The position numbers and the translations under genes are program-made. From positions 1 to 41,090 of the forward strand of contig JAUNAC010000006.1 of the NCBI GenBank assembly GCA_030527825.1: 41,090 nt of DNA, read 5' to 3'. Positions 1 through 8,082 of the stretch are shown in pieces; positions within the stretch are counted from its first letter, which is position 1, and each line of letters begins with the position of its first letter. Source of the DNA: Lautropia sp. Its GTDB lineage: Bacteria > Pseudomonadota > Gammaproteobacteria > Burkholderiales > Burkholderiaceae_E. Below the pieces are notes generated by a model that was not told the DNA's origin, ran no database searches, and saw only the letters and a program-made list of their open reading frames with translations.

Positions 1-678
1 AGCGGCTTTCTCAGCAGCGGCTTTTTGGGCCGCTTTTTCTTTTCTCGCTTTTTCCTGTGCGAGTTTGCGTTGTTCTTCTTCCTGTTTTCTTAGCTCTTCT
101 TCGCGTTTCTTCGCTTCTTCGCGCTGCTTGCGGGCTTCCTGTTCACGGCGCTCTGCGGCTTGCTGGCGAGCCAGCTCTTCGGCCTGCCGCTTTTCTTCGG
201 CCTGCCGGCGCTCCTGTTCGGCCAGACGGGCACGCTCCCGTTCACGGGCTTGCGCGGCTTCGCGTTGTTTGGCCTCCTCGGCGGCTTTGCGGGCGGCTTC
301 GCGCTGCGCCGCTTCCTCGGCCTGCCGGCGGGCTTCTTCCTTCGCCTTGGCAATGGCGATCGCCGGATCCGGCTGCTCTGCTTTCGCTGCTTCTGGCGCA
401 GGGGTCGGGGCAGTGGCTGCCGGCGAGTCAGGAGCGGGCGGGGTCGGGGCAGGTGACTGTTCGGGGGGGGTAGCGGTGTCTGTTACGCCAGTTTCCGGGA
501 TGTCTTCGGAGGGAATCCAGAGTTCGGCCTGTACGACTTCGGGCTGGGGTTTATGCCAGTTGATCCCAATGAACAGCAGCGCGCCCAGCCCGGCATGGGT
601 CAGCAGGGCAAGGAGAAAGGACAGCAGGCGGCGGCCTTTTTGGCCCTGGCTGGATGGGTCGGCGTGTGGGGTGGCCAT
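1..678 (-). CDS. tolA: TolA, Tol-Pal envelope protein (C-terminus outside window)
   Basis: TolA spans the periplasm and links the inner-membrane TolQR motor to TolB/Pal and the outer membrane during cell constriction. The frame starts at ATG 678 and stays open to base 1, giving 226 residues without a stop. The N-terminus has a short basic cytoplasmic stretch (QGQKGRR) and one membrane segment at about residues 18-38. A Pro/Ala/Thr-rich linker follows, then a long Ala/Glu/Lys/Arg/Gln-rich helix with repeated QAEE, REAA and KAAEEAK-like units from about residue 110 on. This is the charged helical domain II typical of TolA. The C-terminal globular domain III would lie beyond the window. tolR is immediately upstream (gap about 15 bases), so the three tol genes form one minus-strand operon. 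The low-complexity coding sequence makes long spurious frames on the other strand. Confidence 0.9.
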   Translation of the reverse strand, partial: MATPHADPSSQGQKGRRLLSFLLALLTHAGLGALLFIGINWHKPQPEVVQAELWIPSEDIPETGVTDTATPPEQSPAPTPPAPDSPAATAPTPAPEAAKAEQPDPAIAIAKAKEEARRQAEEAAQREAARKAAEEAKQREAAQARERERARLAEQERRQAEEKRQAEELARQQAAERREQEARKQREEAKKREEELRKQEEEQRKLAQEKARKEKAAQKAAAEKAA

Positions 679-693
679 GCGCGCAGACAGAGG

Positions 694-1167
694 TCAGGAT
701 GAATGGGAAAGAGCGGCAGGCCGGGGCTTGACCATCAGGCCGACGCGGGCGATTCCCTGCTGTTTGATATCGCCCATGACGTCCAGAATGGTCTCGTAGC
801 GAACTTGTTTGTCGCCGCTAATGACAACGGGTTGGGCGCCTTTGCCTTCGGCTGAAAGACTGCTGACCAGTTGCCGGAGTTCATCGGGCAGCCGCTCGCG
901 ATGAACCCGGATTTCCTGGGGATGGGGCTGATTGCGTGTTTGCAGCGTCAGTTCGCCTCCGGCGGAGACCTGGACTTCAATATAAGGTTCAGGCTGGCGC
1001 GGTGTGGCGTCCACGGTCGGGAGGTCAATGGTGCTGGTGGGTACGAAGGGGGCTGTGACCATGAAGATCACCAATAGAACCAGCATGACATCAATATAGG
1101 GTACAACGTTGATGTCACTGACGAGGCGCTTTCTGCGGCCACGGCGGAGGGATGTGGTCGAGGGCAT
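694..1167 (-). CDS. tolR: TolR, ExbD/TolR-family motor protein
   Basis: TolR works with TolQ as the proton-driven inner-membrane motor of the Tol-Pal system. The 157-residue product begins MPSTTSLRRGRRKR, a short basic cytoplasmic tail, followed by SDINVVPYIDVMLVLLVIFM. In this family the Asp in 'PYIDVMLVLL' is the proton-carrying residue of the single membrane helix. The rest is a periplasmic domain ending in a block (ILDVMGDIKQQGIARVGLMV) typical of ExbD/TolR. I chose ATG 1167 because it gives the normal family length. The frame continues upstream through tolQ, but that part has no TolR similarity. The start lies 4 bases past the tolQ stop, which suggests coupled translation. Confidence 0.93.
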   Translation of the reverse strand: MPSTTSLRRGRRKRLVSDINVVPYIDVMLVLLVIFMVTAPFVPTSTIDLPTVDATPRQPEPYIEVQVSAGGELTLQTRNQPHPQEIRVHRERLPDELRQLVSSLSAEGKGAQPVVISGDKQVRYETILDVMGDIKQQGIARVGLMVKPRPAALSHSS

Positions 1168-1171
1168 GATC

Positions 1172-1864
1172 TCAGCGGGCGTGCCGGTCCAGAATGTTGG
1201 AAAATTCGTCGATGAATGTTTCGAAGCGGTTGGCCAGGCGCTCGATCTCGTAGGCGTAACGGTTATATGCCACCACAGCAGGAATGGCGGCAAACAGCCC
1301 GATGGCCGTGGCGACGAGCGCCTCGGCAATGCCCGGAGCGACAGAGGCGAGGGTGGCCTGTTGGACATTGGCCAGTCCGCGGAAGGCGCTCATGATGCCC
1401 CAGACGGTACCGAAGAGGCCGATGTAGGGGCTGACAGAGCCGGCTGACGCCAGGAACGCGAGGGAGGATTCCAGCGCGTCCATTTCTCGCTGGAAGGCCG
1501 CCCGCATGGCTCGCGAGGCCGGGGCCAGGACCACATTGCTGCTGTCGATGCCGGCTGTGCCGGTGACGCCGTTCTGGCGGGCACGGCGAAATTCTTTCAT
1601 GCCTGCTTCGAAGATTCTTGCCATGGGGCCTGGGTCTTTGCTGGCATGTGATACTTCCTGATACAGCGCATTGAGTTCGGCGCCCTGCCAGAACTTTTCT
1701 TCAAACTGGTTGCTGGCGCGCTGTGCCCCCTTGATGGAGAACAGCTTGCGGAAAATGATGGTCCAGGAAACGAGCGAGATGACCAGGAGCAGCGCCATGA
1801 CAGCCTGTGCGAGCAGGCTGGCATCCGTGATCATGGACAGGATTGAAAGGTCATGGACGTTCAT
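1172..1864 (-). CDS. tolQ: TolQ, MotA/TolQ/ExbB proton channel protein
   Basis: TolQ is the three-helix inner-membrane subunit of the TolQR motor. The 230-residue product has an N-terminal membrane helix (AQAVMALLLVISLVSWTIIF, about residues 17-36), a cytoplasmic loop, and the MotA/TolQ/ExbB core with 'SVSPYIGLFGTVWGIMSAF' and 'EALVATAIGLFAAIPAVVAYN'. The start was set at ATG 1864 (MNVHDLSIL) because this is how beta-proteobacterial TolQ normally begins. An in-frame ATG at 1912 would add 16 residues of no membrane or family character, and neither start has a strong Shine-Dalgarno sequence. The gene is upstream of tolR and tolA and downstream of ybgC, the usual ybgC-tolQ-tolR-tolA order. Confidence 0.93.
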   Translation of the reverse strand: MNVHDLSILSMITDASLLAQAVMALLLVISLVSWTIIFRKLFSIKGAQRASNQFEEKFWQGAELNALYQEVSHASKDPGPMARIFEAGMKEFRRARQNGVTGTAGIDSSNVVLAPASRAMRAAFQREMDALESSLAFLASAGSVSPYIGLFGTVWGIMSAFRGLANVQQATLASVAPGIAEALVATAIGLFAAIPAVVAYNRYAYEIERLANRFETFIDEFSNILDRHAR

Positions 1865-1969
1865 GTCGGGAATCGGGTTGGTCCTTGGGAAAGCTCGGGC
1901 CGCTGGTGACATCAACGGCTGAGCAGCTGCGATGGCCGACAGCAGGGTGTGGCCGGGCTCCGGGAGCGC

Positions 1970-2419
1970 TCAGGCTGTGCTCACGGCGGGCCCATTCGGG
2001 GGAACGCTTTCGCGCAGGCGGTCTAATGCGGCATCGGGCAGGGCGACCGGCCCGCCGCCGGGCCGGATGCAGGCGACGTGGACGCTGCCCTGGGCCAGCA
2101 GCGCGTCACTGTCCCGCAGCCGAGCCCGGTGCTGCAGGCGGATCGAGGCGCGTCGGATGTCGAGTCTGGGCTCCAGCAGGCCGGTGTCGATGGCGAGCAG
2201 GTCATCAAGCCGGGCGGGACGGCAGTATTCGATGTCGCACCGGCGGACGACCAGGGCGACTCCCTGGGTGGCCAGCCATTGATGGTCGAGACCCAGCGCA
2301 CGCAACCAGTCGCTGCGCGATCGTTCGAAGTATCTCAGGTAATTCGCGTAGTAGACGATGCCACCCGCGTCCGTGTCTTCATAGTAGACCCGGACATCAA
2401 TCGTATGGAGCTGTATCAC
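1970..2419 (-). CDS. ybgC: YbgC, hotdog-fold acyl-CoA thioesterase of the Tol-Pal cluster
   Basis: YbgC-type thioesterases hydrolyse acyl-CoAs and are nearly always encoded first in the tol-pal operon. The 149-residue product starts with the family motif 'VYYEDTDAGGIVYYANYLRY', whose Asp is the catalytic residue in the 4-hydroxybenzoyl-CoA thioesterase-like hotdog family. It is followed by FERSRSDWLR, also typical. The start codon is GTG at 2419, since the methionine-like first codon reads GTG ATA CAG. The length matches the family norm of about 130-150 residues. About 105 bases separate its stop from the preferred tolQ start, and it probably shares that operon. Confidence 0.92.
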   Translation of the reverse strand: MIQLHTIDVRVYYEDTDAGGIVYYANYLRYFERSRSDWLRALGLDHQWLATQGVALVVRRCDIEYCRPARLDDLLAIDTGLLEPRLDIRRASIRLQHRARLRDSDALLAQGSVHVACIRPGGGPVALPDAALDRLRESVPPNGPAVSTA

Positions 2420-2507
2420 GGTTGGATTCTAACTGGCCCATCGATGGCCTGCTGGGCTAGTCCTGCAGATGACTGTGGTTTCATGGCCAGCAGCATGGCC
2501 GGTGGCC

Positions 2508-3542
2508 TCAATGGTCGGGGTCGCTCAGCGGCGGGCGTGGGACGGGCAGGCCGAAATGCTGCCAGGTGGTGGCGGTGACCATCCGCCCGCGGGGGGTACG
2601 CTGCAGCAGACCTTGCTGGATGAGATAGGGTTCAATGACGTCCTCGATGGTGTCACGCACTTCGCCGATGGCAGCGGCAATGTTGTCAAGACCGACCGGC
2701 CCACCCGCAAAGCGCTCGATGATGGTTTGAAGGAGCTTGCGGTCCATGATGTCCAGGCCAATGGGGTCGACGTCGAGCATGCCCAGTGCGTCGCTGGCCA
2801 CGGGGCCGGTGATGCGGCCGTTGGCACGGATGTCGGCGTAGTCGCGTACCCGCCGAAGCAGCCGGTTGGCGATGCGGGGGGTGCCGCGTGAGCGGCGGGC
2901 GATTTCGTTTGCACCATCGTCGGCCATGTCTGCGCCCAGCAGGTGCGCAGAACGCAGCACGATACGCTGCAATTCGTCGGTTTCGTAAAACTCCAGCCGC
3001 GAGACGATGCCAAAACGGTCACGCAGCGGATTGGTGAGCATGCCGGCCCGGGTGGTGGCGCCTACCAGGGTAAAGGGGGCAATGTCGAGTTTGATCGAGC
3101 GGGCTGCAGGGCCTTCTCCGATCATGATGTCAATCTGAAAGTCTTCCAGAGCCGGGTAGAGAATTTCCTCGACCACGGGCGAGAGGCGGTGTATCTCGTC
3201 GATGAACAGGACATCATTGCGATCCAGGCCCGTGAGGAGGGCGGCCAGATCGCCGGGACGTTCCAGAACCGGACCGGATGTCTGTTTCAGGTTGACACCC
3301 ATTTCGGCGGCAATGATGTGCGCCAGGGTGGTTTTCCCCAAGCCCGGGGGGCCGAACAGCAGTACATGATCCAGGGCTTCCTGACGCCGCCGGCTGGCTT
3401 CAATGAATATATCGAGCTGCTGCCGGATTTTGCGCTGGCCGACATAGTCGGCCAGCCGGCGGGGGCGCAGGGCCTTTTCCTGCAGGTCTTCCTGGGGTGA
3501 GGCAGGATGGGCATCAATCAGGCGGTCATGTTCTATGGGCAT
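2508..3542 (-). CDS. ruvB: RuvB, Holliday-junction branch-migration helicase
   Basis: RuvB is the AAA+ ATPase that drives branch migration of Holliday junctions with RuvA. The 344-residue product has Walker A (GPPGLGKT, residues 64-71), Walker B (VLFIDEIH, 111-118), the sensor 1 block GATTRAG (161-167) and the sensor 2/arginine region [13 protein letters not shown] (219-231). The C-terminal winged-helix DNA-binding domain is present (about 255-330). Length and motifs are those of a complete, normal protein. It starts at ATG 3542, 74 bases downstream of the ruvA stop, and probably shares the ruvA transcript and its LexA control. Confidence 0.97.
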   Translation of the reverse strand: MPIEHDRLIDAHPASPQEDLQEKALRPRRLADYVGQRKIRQQLDIFIEASRRRQEALDHVLLFGPPGLGKTTLAHIIAAEMGVNLKQTSGPVLERPGDLAALLTGLDRNDVLFIDEIHRLSPVVEEILYPALEDFQIDIMIGEGPAARSIKLDIAPFTLVGATTRAGMLTNPLRDRFGIVSRLEFYETDELQRIVLRSAHLLGADMADDGANEIARRSRGTPRIANRLLRRVRDYADIRANGRITGPVASDALGMLDVDPIGLDIMDRKLLQTIIERFAGGPVGLDNIAAAIGEVRDTIEDVIEPYLIQQGLLQRTPRGRMVTATTWQHFGLPVPRPPLSDPDH

Positions 3543-3616
3543 GGTGAACCGGGGAAGGGGGGACGGGCGTCCGGGCAGGCGAAACAGCTTGTACCGCAGG
3601 TTGGCAGCGCATGGCG

Positions 3617-4204
3617 TTAGTTCGCCCGGACAAGGTGTTTCAGTGCCTGGCGGATGCCGTCCTTGACGTTGATCTCCTCAGGCAGGCGGGCGATGGCCGC
3701 GCTGGATTCTTTGTCGGAATAGCCCAATGCAAGCAGGGCGCGCAGGATGTCGTCACTGCTGGAAAAGGGAATTTGATCGCTGGTGGGTAGCTGTTCGGAG
3801 GAGGGAGCCAGTTTTCCCTTGAGTTCGAGCAGCAGTCTTTCAGCGGTTTTTTTTCCGACGCCAGGTACGCGGGTCAGGCGGCCTGATTCCTGGGCGGCCA
3901 CGGCGCGGGACAGTTCGTCTACGCTCATGCCAGACAGCACGGCCAGCGCCATGCGTGGCCCGATGCCCGAGATGCGGATCAATGCCCGGAAAGCGCTTCT
4001 TTCTGCCTCGGTCAGAAAGCCGTAGAGCAGGTGGGCGTCTTCACGAACGACCAGATGGGTCCAGAGAGAGACGGTCTGTCCGGAGGGTGGCAATTCATAG
4101 AGCGTGCTCATGGGCACGGAAACGTCGTAGCCCACGCCGTGAACATCGACAAGAATGTCGGGGGGGGCAGTCACCACGAGGGTGCCATGGATGCGACCAA
4201 TCAT
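3617..4204 (-). CDS. ruvA: RuvA, Holliday-junction recognition subunit
   Basis: RuvA binds the four-way junction as a tetramer and loads RuvB. The 195-residue product has the N-terminal OB-fold domain (MIGRIHGTL... [10 protein letters not shown]), two helix-hairpin-helix motifs in the middle ([14 protein letters not shown] and [17 protein letters not shown]), an acidic/Ser-rich flexible linker, and the small C-terminal RuvB-binding domain ([21 protein letters not shown]). It starts at ATG 4204. A LexA-type operator sits 26 bases upstream of the start, so SOS induction of ruvAB is expected, as in Escherichia coli. Confidence 0.97.
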   Translation of the reverse strand: MIGRIHGTLVVTAPPDILVDVHGVGYDVSVPMSTLYELPPSGQTVSLWTHLVVREDAHLLYGFLTEAERSAFRALIRISGIGPRMALAVLSGMSVDELSRAVAAQESGRLTRVPGVGKKTAERLLLELKGKLAPSSEQLPTSDQIPFSSSDDILRALLALGYSDKESSAAIARLPEEINVKDGIRQALKHLVRAN

Positions 4205-4374
4205 GAGGGAGCGACCGAAATCAGCGGAATACTGGCATTTTACACAGTATGATCATGGCGGACAGTCGGTTCTTGCCGCTGTGGTGTCATCGCGCCGTGG
4301 CGGGTGGCCAGAAGGTCTGTTGGCCTTCGCTGAGGCAGGGGGGTGAGAGACAGAAGGCGACCGGGCGGGCACGT
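4205..4374 (-). other. ruvC-ruvA intergenic region with ruvAB control signals
   Basis: These 170 bases separate the ruvC stop from the ruvA start. The half nearest ruvA contains the LexA-type box. The rest holds no convincing gene. The gap implies that ruvAB has its own promoter, separate from the upstream purH-ruvC run. No clear -35/-10 pair could be fixed by eye. Confidence 0.5.
4230..4249 (-). promoter_or_regulatory. LexA (SOS) box upstream of ruvA
   Basis: On the minus strand the 20 bases read TACTGTGTAAAATGCCAGTA. The E. coli-type SOS box is TACTGT-N8-ACAGTA. Here both outer TA bases match, CTGT matches, and the second half differs by one base (CCAG instead of ACAG). It lies 26 bases before the ruvA start codon, in the position where ruvAB is SOS-controlled in enterobacteria. 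The match is read directly. LexA binding is inferred. Confidence 0.75.
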
Positions 4375-4887
4375 CTAGCCCAGCACGCGGCCAGCCCGCA
4401 GCCGGCGCCCCAGGCTGCCGATGACCGGGCCGCCGTGGTTGTGACAGATGGAGCAGGCCAGGGCGTCCGCGGCATCAGGGCCCGGCAACCCGGGCAGGGA
4501 AAGCAGGCGGCGCACCATCTCCTGGACTTGTGCCTTGCTGGCCCGGCCATAGCCCACCACGGCCTGCTTGATTTGCAGGGCGGTGTATTCGTAGACGGGA
4601 AGGCCCGTGCTGACCAGGGCACCGATGACGGCGCCGCGGGCCTGTCCGAGCATCAATGTTGATTTCGGATTGACGTTGACGAAGACGATTTCGCATACCG
4701 CTATGGAAGGGCGGTATTCCTGAACCAGTTCGACAATGCCCTGATGAAGCCGGCCAAGCCGCTGCGGCAAATGGCCGTCGCCAGAGCGGACAACGCCGCT
4801 GGCGACATACTGCATGGTATCGCCACGGGTATCGATCAGGCCGAAACCCGTGGCGCGCAGCCCAGGATCTATGCCAAGGATGCGCAT
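4375..4887 (-). CDS. ruvC: RuvC, Holliday-junction resolvase
   Basis: RuvC cleaves Holliday junctions symmetrically. The 170-residue product starts [16 protein letters not shown] at ATG 4887, carrying the first catalytic Asp in GIDPG. The catalytic Glu is in '[20 protein letters not shown]', and the last two Asp residues in '[14 protein letters not shown]'. All four acidic residues of the RNase H-like active site are therefore present. The open frame extends further upstream, but that part overlaps purH and has no RuvC similarity. The gene follows purH with a gap of 46 bases. Confidence 0.96.
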   Translation of the reverse strand: MRILGIDPGLRATGFGLIDTRGDTMQYVASGVVRSGDGHLPQRLGRLHQGIVELVQEYRPSIAVCEIVFVNVNPKSTLMLGQARGAVIGALVSTGLPVYEYTALQIKQAVVGYGRASKAQVQEMVRRLLSLPGLPGPDAADALACSICHNHGGPVIGSLGRRLRAGRVLG

Positions 4888-4933
4888 GATGAACGGATTG
4901 GCATGACGGCGTGGCGCAGAGGGGATGCTGTCA

Positions 4934-6544
4934 TCAATGGCGGAAGTGGCGAACGCCGGTGAAAACCATGCAGACATCGCGTTCGTTCGCTGCATCGATG
5001 ACTTCCTGATCGCGCACGGATCCGCCCGGCTGAATGACTGCGGTGGCTCCGCCATCCACCACGACGTCCAGGCCATCCCGGAACGGGAAGAAGGCGTCTG
5101 ATGCAACCACGGATCCCTGGAGATCCAGGCCGGCATTGGCTGCCTTGATCGAGGCGATGCGGGCGGAGTCCACCCGGCTCATCTGGCCGGCGCCGATTCC
5201 CAGGGTCTGACCGTTGGCACCGTAGACGATGGCGTTGGATTTCACATAATGAGCCACCTGCCAGGCAAAGAGCAGATCGGCGAGCTGTTGTGGGGTGGGC
5301 TGGCGCCGGGTGACAACTTTGAGCGCGCTGGCTTGCAGGCGGTGCGTGTCGGGGCTCTGTACCAGCAGGCCGCCACCGACCCGTTTCAGATCGAAGTGGT
5401 TGTTGCCGTGGGCCATCGGCAGCTCAAGCAGACGCACGTTCGGTTTGCCCTTCATGATGGCTCTGGCTTCTTCACTGAAACCGGGGGCCAGCAGCACCTC
5501 GACGAACTGTTGGGAGACGGCCTGTGCTGTATCGCCATCAATGGGCCGGTTGAAGGCGATGATGCCGCCAAAGGCGGAGACGGGGTCCGTGGCGAATGCC
5601 AGCCGGTAAGCCTGCAGGGTGGAGCTGCCAACGGCAACCCCGCAGGGATTGGCGTGTTTGATGATGACACAGGCAGTCTGTTCGAATGCCCGGACACATT
5701 CCCAGGCGGCATCGGCATCAGCAATATTGTTGTAGGAGAGCTCCTTGCCCTGCAGCTGCTGGTAGGTGGCCAGGGTTCCCGGCGCAGGGTTGGCCTCCTG
5801 GTAGAAGGCGGCGTACTGGTGGGGGTTCTCGCCATAGCGCAGGGGCTGCCGCTGTTCGAACTGCAGCGTAAGCGTCGCCGGCAGAGGGCTTTGGGTGCCA
5901 TCGCTCGCGATGCTGGAGAGATGATTGGCGACCGCCCCATCATAACGGGCCGTGTGCGCAAAAGCCTTCGCGGCCAGTGCATAGCGGGTGGGGCCGGCGA
6001 CCGCCTGTTGGGTCTGAAGCTGCTGCAGGATGCCGGCATAATCGCCGGGATCCACGACAACGGTGACGCCGGCGTGGTTTTTGGCTGCGGCACGCAGCAT
6101 GGCCGGCCCGCCAATATCTATATTTTCAATGGCTTCGTCCAGCGTGACATCCGGACGAGCCACGGTTTGCTGGAACGGATACAGGTTGACCGCCAGCAGG
6201 TCGATGCGACCGATGTTGTGTTGCTCCAGTGCGCTCATGTGGGCGGGGAGGTCCCGTCTGGCAAGCAGGCCGCCATGTACTTTCGGATGCAGGGTCTTGA
6301 CCCGGCCATCGAGCATTTCGGGAAAGCCGGTGTAATCGGAGACTTCAATGACGGGAATGCCTGCCTCATCCAGCATTTTGGCGGTACCGCCGGTAGAGAG
6401 GATTTCGATGCCGAGCTTATGGAGGCCGTGGGCAAATTCCAGAACGCCCGTTTTATCAAAGACGCTGATCAGGGCCCGTGTCACCGGGGTTGCGGGCAAA
6501 TCTGCGGGCTTGTTGACCCCGCTGGCATGAACCTTGATCGACAT
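4934..6544 (-). CDS. purH: PurH, bifunctional AICAR transformylase / IMP cyclohydrolase
   Basis: PurH carries out the last two steps of purine synthesis: formylation of AICAR with 10-formyl-tetrahydrofolate, then ring closure to IMP. The 536-residue product has the MGS-like cyclohydrolase domain at the N-terminus ([39 protein letters not shown]), and the AICAR transformylase domain with '[14 protein letters not shown]', '[15 protein letters not shown]' and '[11 protein letters not shown]'. The start is ATG 6544. A strong Shine-Dalgarno AAGGAG (plus-strand 6554-6559) lies 9 bases before it, inside the last codons of fis. The frame upstream of this ATG is only a shadow of fis. The dusB-fis-purH order with one- to four-base junctions indicates a single operon. 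Confidence 0.97.
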   Translation of the reverse strand: MSIKVHASGVNKPADLPATPVTRALISVFDKTGVLEFAHGLHKLGIEILSTGGTAKMLDEAGIPVIEVSDYTGFPEMLDGRVKTLHPKVHGGLLARRDLPAHMSALEQHNIGRIDLLAVNLYPFQQTVARPDVTLDEAIENIDIGGPAMLRAAAKNHAGVTVVVDPGDYAGILQQLQTQQAVAGPTRYALAAKAFAHTARYDGAVANHLSSIASDGTQSPLPATLTLQFEQRQPLRYGENPHQYAAFYQEANPAPGTLATYQQLQGKELSYNNIADADAAWECVRAFEQTACVIIKHANPCGVAVGSSTLQAYRLAFATDPVSAFGGIIAFNRPIDGDTAQAVSQQFVEVLLAPGFSEEARAIMKGKPNVRLLELPMAHGNNHFDLKRVGGGLLVQSPDTHRLQASALKVVTRRQPTPQQLADLLFAWQVAHYVKSNAIVYGANGQTLGIGAGQMSRVDSARIASIKAANAGLDLQGSVVASDAFFPFRDGLDVVVDGGATAVIQPGGSVRDQEVIDAANERDVCMVFTGVRHFRH

Positions 6545-6545
6545 A

Positions 6546-6803
6546 TCAGTTCTCTCCTTGGCTATTGAGCAGACCGTAGGTGGTGAGTTTCTTGCGAAGT
6601 GTGTTGCGGTTGATGCCAAGCATGGCCGAGGCACGAAGCTGGTTGCCGCCCGCATGACGCATTACCACTTCCAGCATGGGCTTCTCCACGGCAGACAGCA
6701 CCATGTCGTAAATCAGCCCGGGCTGGGTGTTGTCCAGATCCTCGAAATACTTTTCAAGGTTGCTGGTCACGGCTTCCTGCAGGGTCATCGGCGGCTTGGT
6801 CAT
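6546..6803 (-). CDS. fis: Fis-family nucleoid-associated DNA-binding protein
   Basis: Fis is a small dimeric nucleoid protein that bends DNA and activates stable-RNA promoters. The 85-residue product has the family's N-terminal region followed by a C-terminal helix-turn-helix ([20 protein letters not shown], about residues 53-72). Short Fis proteins of 75-100 residues are the rule. Its ATG overlaps the dusB stop by four bases, giving translational coupling, and its stop is one base before the purH ATG. The dusB-fis pair is conserved in many proteobacteria. Confidence 0.95.
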   Translation of the reverse strand: MTKPPMTLQEAVTSNLEKYFEDLDNTQPGLIYDMVLSAVEKPMLEVVMRHAGGNQLRASAMLGINRNTLRKKLTTYGLLNSQGEN

Positions 6804-7900
6804 GATGGTTGGATTTCTCCCTGATCGATCCTGGTATCCAGCAGGTCGGCCCGATCGGCGAAGTAGCTCTCCAGCAAACGAACCTGGGCATCTGCCTGTT
6901 CGCAGGCGTTGATGGCCTGGCGGAGCGTGTCGGTGTTTTTGTCAGGCTGGTGGACGGCCAGGGCCTGCAGATACCAGCCAATGTGCTTGCGGGCCGAGCG
7001 GACGCCAGTGAATTCCCCGTAGAAGCGGTAGTGGTCATCCAGATGCGCCAGCAGCACATCCCGCACTTCCCGCCAGGTGGGGGCTGCCAGGTGGGTGCCA
7101 TGCAGCAGATAGTGGTCAATCTCGCGAAAGATCCAGGGGCGTCCCTGGGCCGCCCGGCCGACCATAACGGCATCTGCGCCCGTCATGGTCAGCACGGCGC
7201 GGGCTTTTTCCGGGGAATCGATGTCGCCGTTGGCGACGACCGGAATGCGCACGGCAGCCTTGACTTCGCCAATAGTCGGGTAATCGACAGGACCATGGTA
7301 GCGGCACGCCCGACTGCGCCCATGGATGGTGATCATGGCGGCACCTGCTGCCTCGGCACCCCGGGCCAGCGTCACGGCGTTGCGGTGACTGGGGTTGGTA
7401 CCCGTACGCATTTTGACAGTGACCGGAACCGGGACGGCACGGGTTACGGATTCAATGATCCGGAGCGCCAGGGGCTCATCGGCCATGAGTGCGGATCCAG
7501 CGTAGACATGGCAGACCTTTTTGGCCGGACAGCCCATGTTGATATCAATGATCTGGGCACCCCGATCGACGTTGAAGCGGGCTGCTTCGGCCATCATCTG
7601 TGGGCTGGCCCCGGCAATCTGTACGGCCTTGGGTTCGATTTCCCCGGTGTGGTCGAGCCGGCGGGAGGTCTTGACACTGTGCCAGAGCTGCGGATTCGAT
7701 GCCGCCATCTCGGAGACGGCGTAACCGGCCCCCAGGCGCTTGCACAGTTGCCGGTAGGGGCGATCTGTGACGCCAGCCATGGGAGCCACCAGTGCCCGAT
7801 GCGGCAACACATAGGGGCCGATCCGTAGTGGAGCGGGAAGGCAGGGGGCAGAGCTGGCGACAGATGAAGGCATTGCGAAGGGCCATGCAGACGGGGGCAT
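6800..7900 (-). CDS. dusB: DusB, tRNA-dihydrouridine synthase
   Basis: DusB reduces specific uridines of tRNA to dihydrouridine using FMN and NADPH. The 366-residue product contains 'APMAGVTDRPYRQLCKRLGA' of the TIM barrel, the catalytic-cysteine segment 'DINMGCPAKKVCH', 'VKMRTG' and 'ITIHGRSRACRYHGPVDYPT', and the FMN phosphate region 'PVVANGDI...GADAVMVGRAAQGRPWIF'. The C-terminal helical tRNA-binding domain is present. The start was taken at ATG 7900. A second in-frame ATG at 7873 is possible and would remove nine residues ahead of the conserved domain. It heads the dusB-fis-purH run. Confidence 0.95.
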   Translation of the reverse strand: MPPSAWPFAMPSSVASSAPCLPAPLRIGPYVLPHRALVAPMAGVTDRPYRQLCKRLGAGYAVSEMAASNPQLWHSVKTSRRLDHTGEIEPKAVQIAGASPQMMAEAARFNVDRGAQIIDINMGCPAKKVCHVYAGSALMADEPLALRIIESVTRAVPVPVTVKMRTGTNPSHRNAVTLARGAEAAGAAMITIHGRSRACRYHGPVDYPTIGEVKAAVRIPVVANGDIDSPEKARAVLTMTGADAVMVGRAAQGRPWIFREIDHYLLHGTHLAAPTWREVRDVLLAHLDDHYRFYGEFTGVRSARKHIGWYLQALAVHQPDKNTDTLRQAINACEQADAQVRLLESYFADRADLLDTRIDQGEIQPS

Positions 7901-8004
7901 GTATGGGGCGGGGCACCCTGGGAGCGGAGGCCGGCCATGCCGGTCACGTCACGGATCGGGGCGCGATGATACCGCAGCGCAGGGGCTTTTTCCCCAAGGC
8001 GGAA

Positions 8005-8022
8005 CGGGGCGTGTACGCCCCG
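8005..8022. repeat. GC-rich inverted repeat upstream of dusB
   Basis: The sequence CGGGGCGTGTACGCCCCG has perfect 8-base arms around a 2-base centre. It lies in the 182-base gap between the UbiH-like gene and dusB. A second short G4/C4 hairpin is at 7982-7995. Neither is followed by a T-tract on the minus strand, so it could be an operator or a weak terminator for the UbiH-like gene. Confidence 0.4.
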
Positions 8023-8082
8023 GTGCGGGGGGCTCCATTCTAGCGCGGATCAGGGCATCCTCAGGTAGTGACATGCGTCAGC

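Noticed and set aside
65-799. Long plus-strand frames across tolA, rich in Ser, Arg, Ala and Cys
   Set aside because: Antisense shadow of the low-complexity TolA helix; no ribosome site or domain.
5249-6568. 439-codon plus-strand frame opposite purH
   Set aside because: It lies exactly over purH, which has full motif support; shadow frame in GC-rich DNA.
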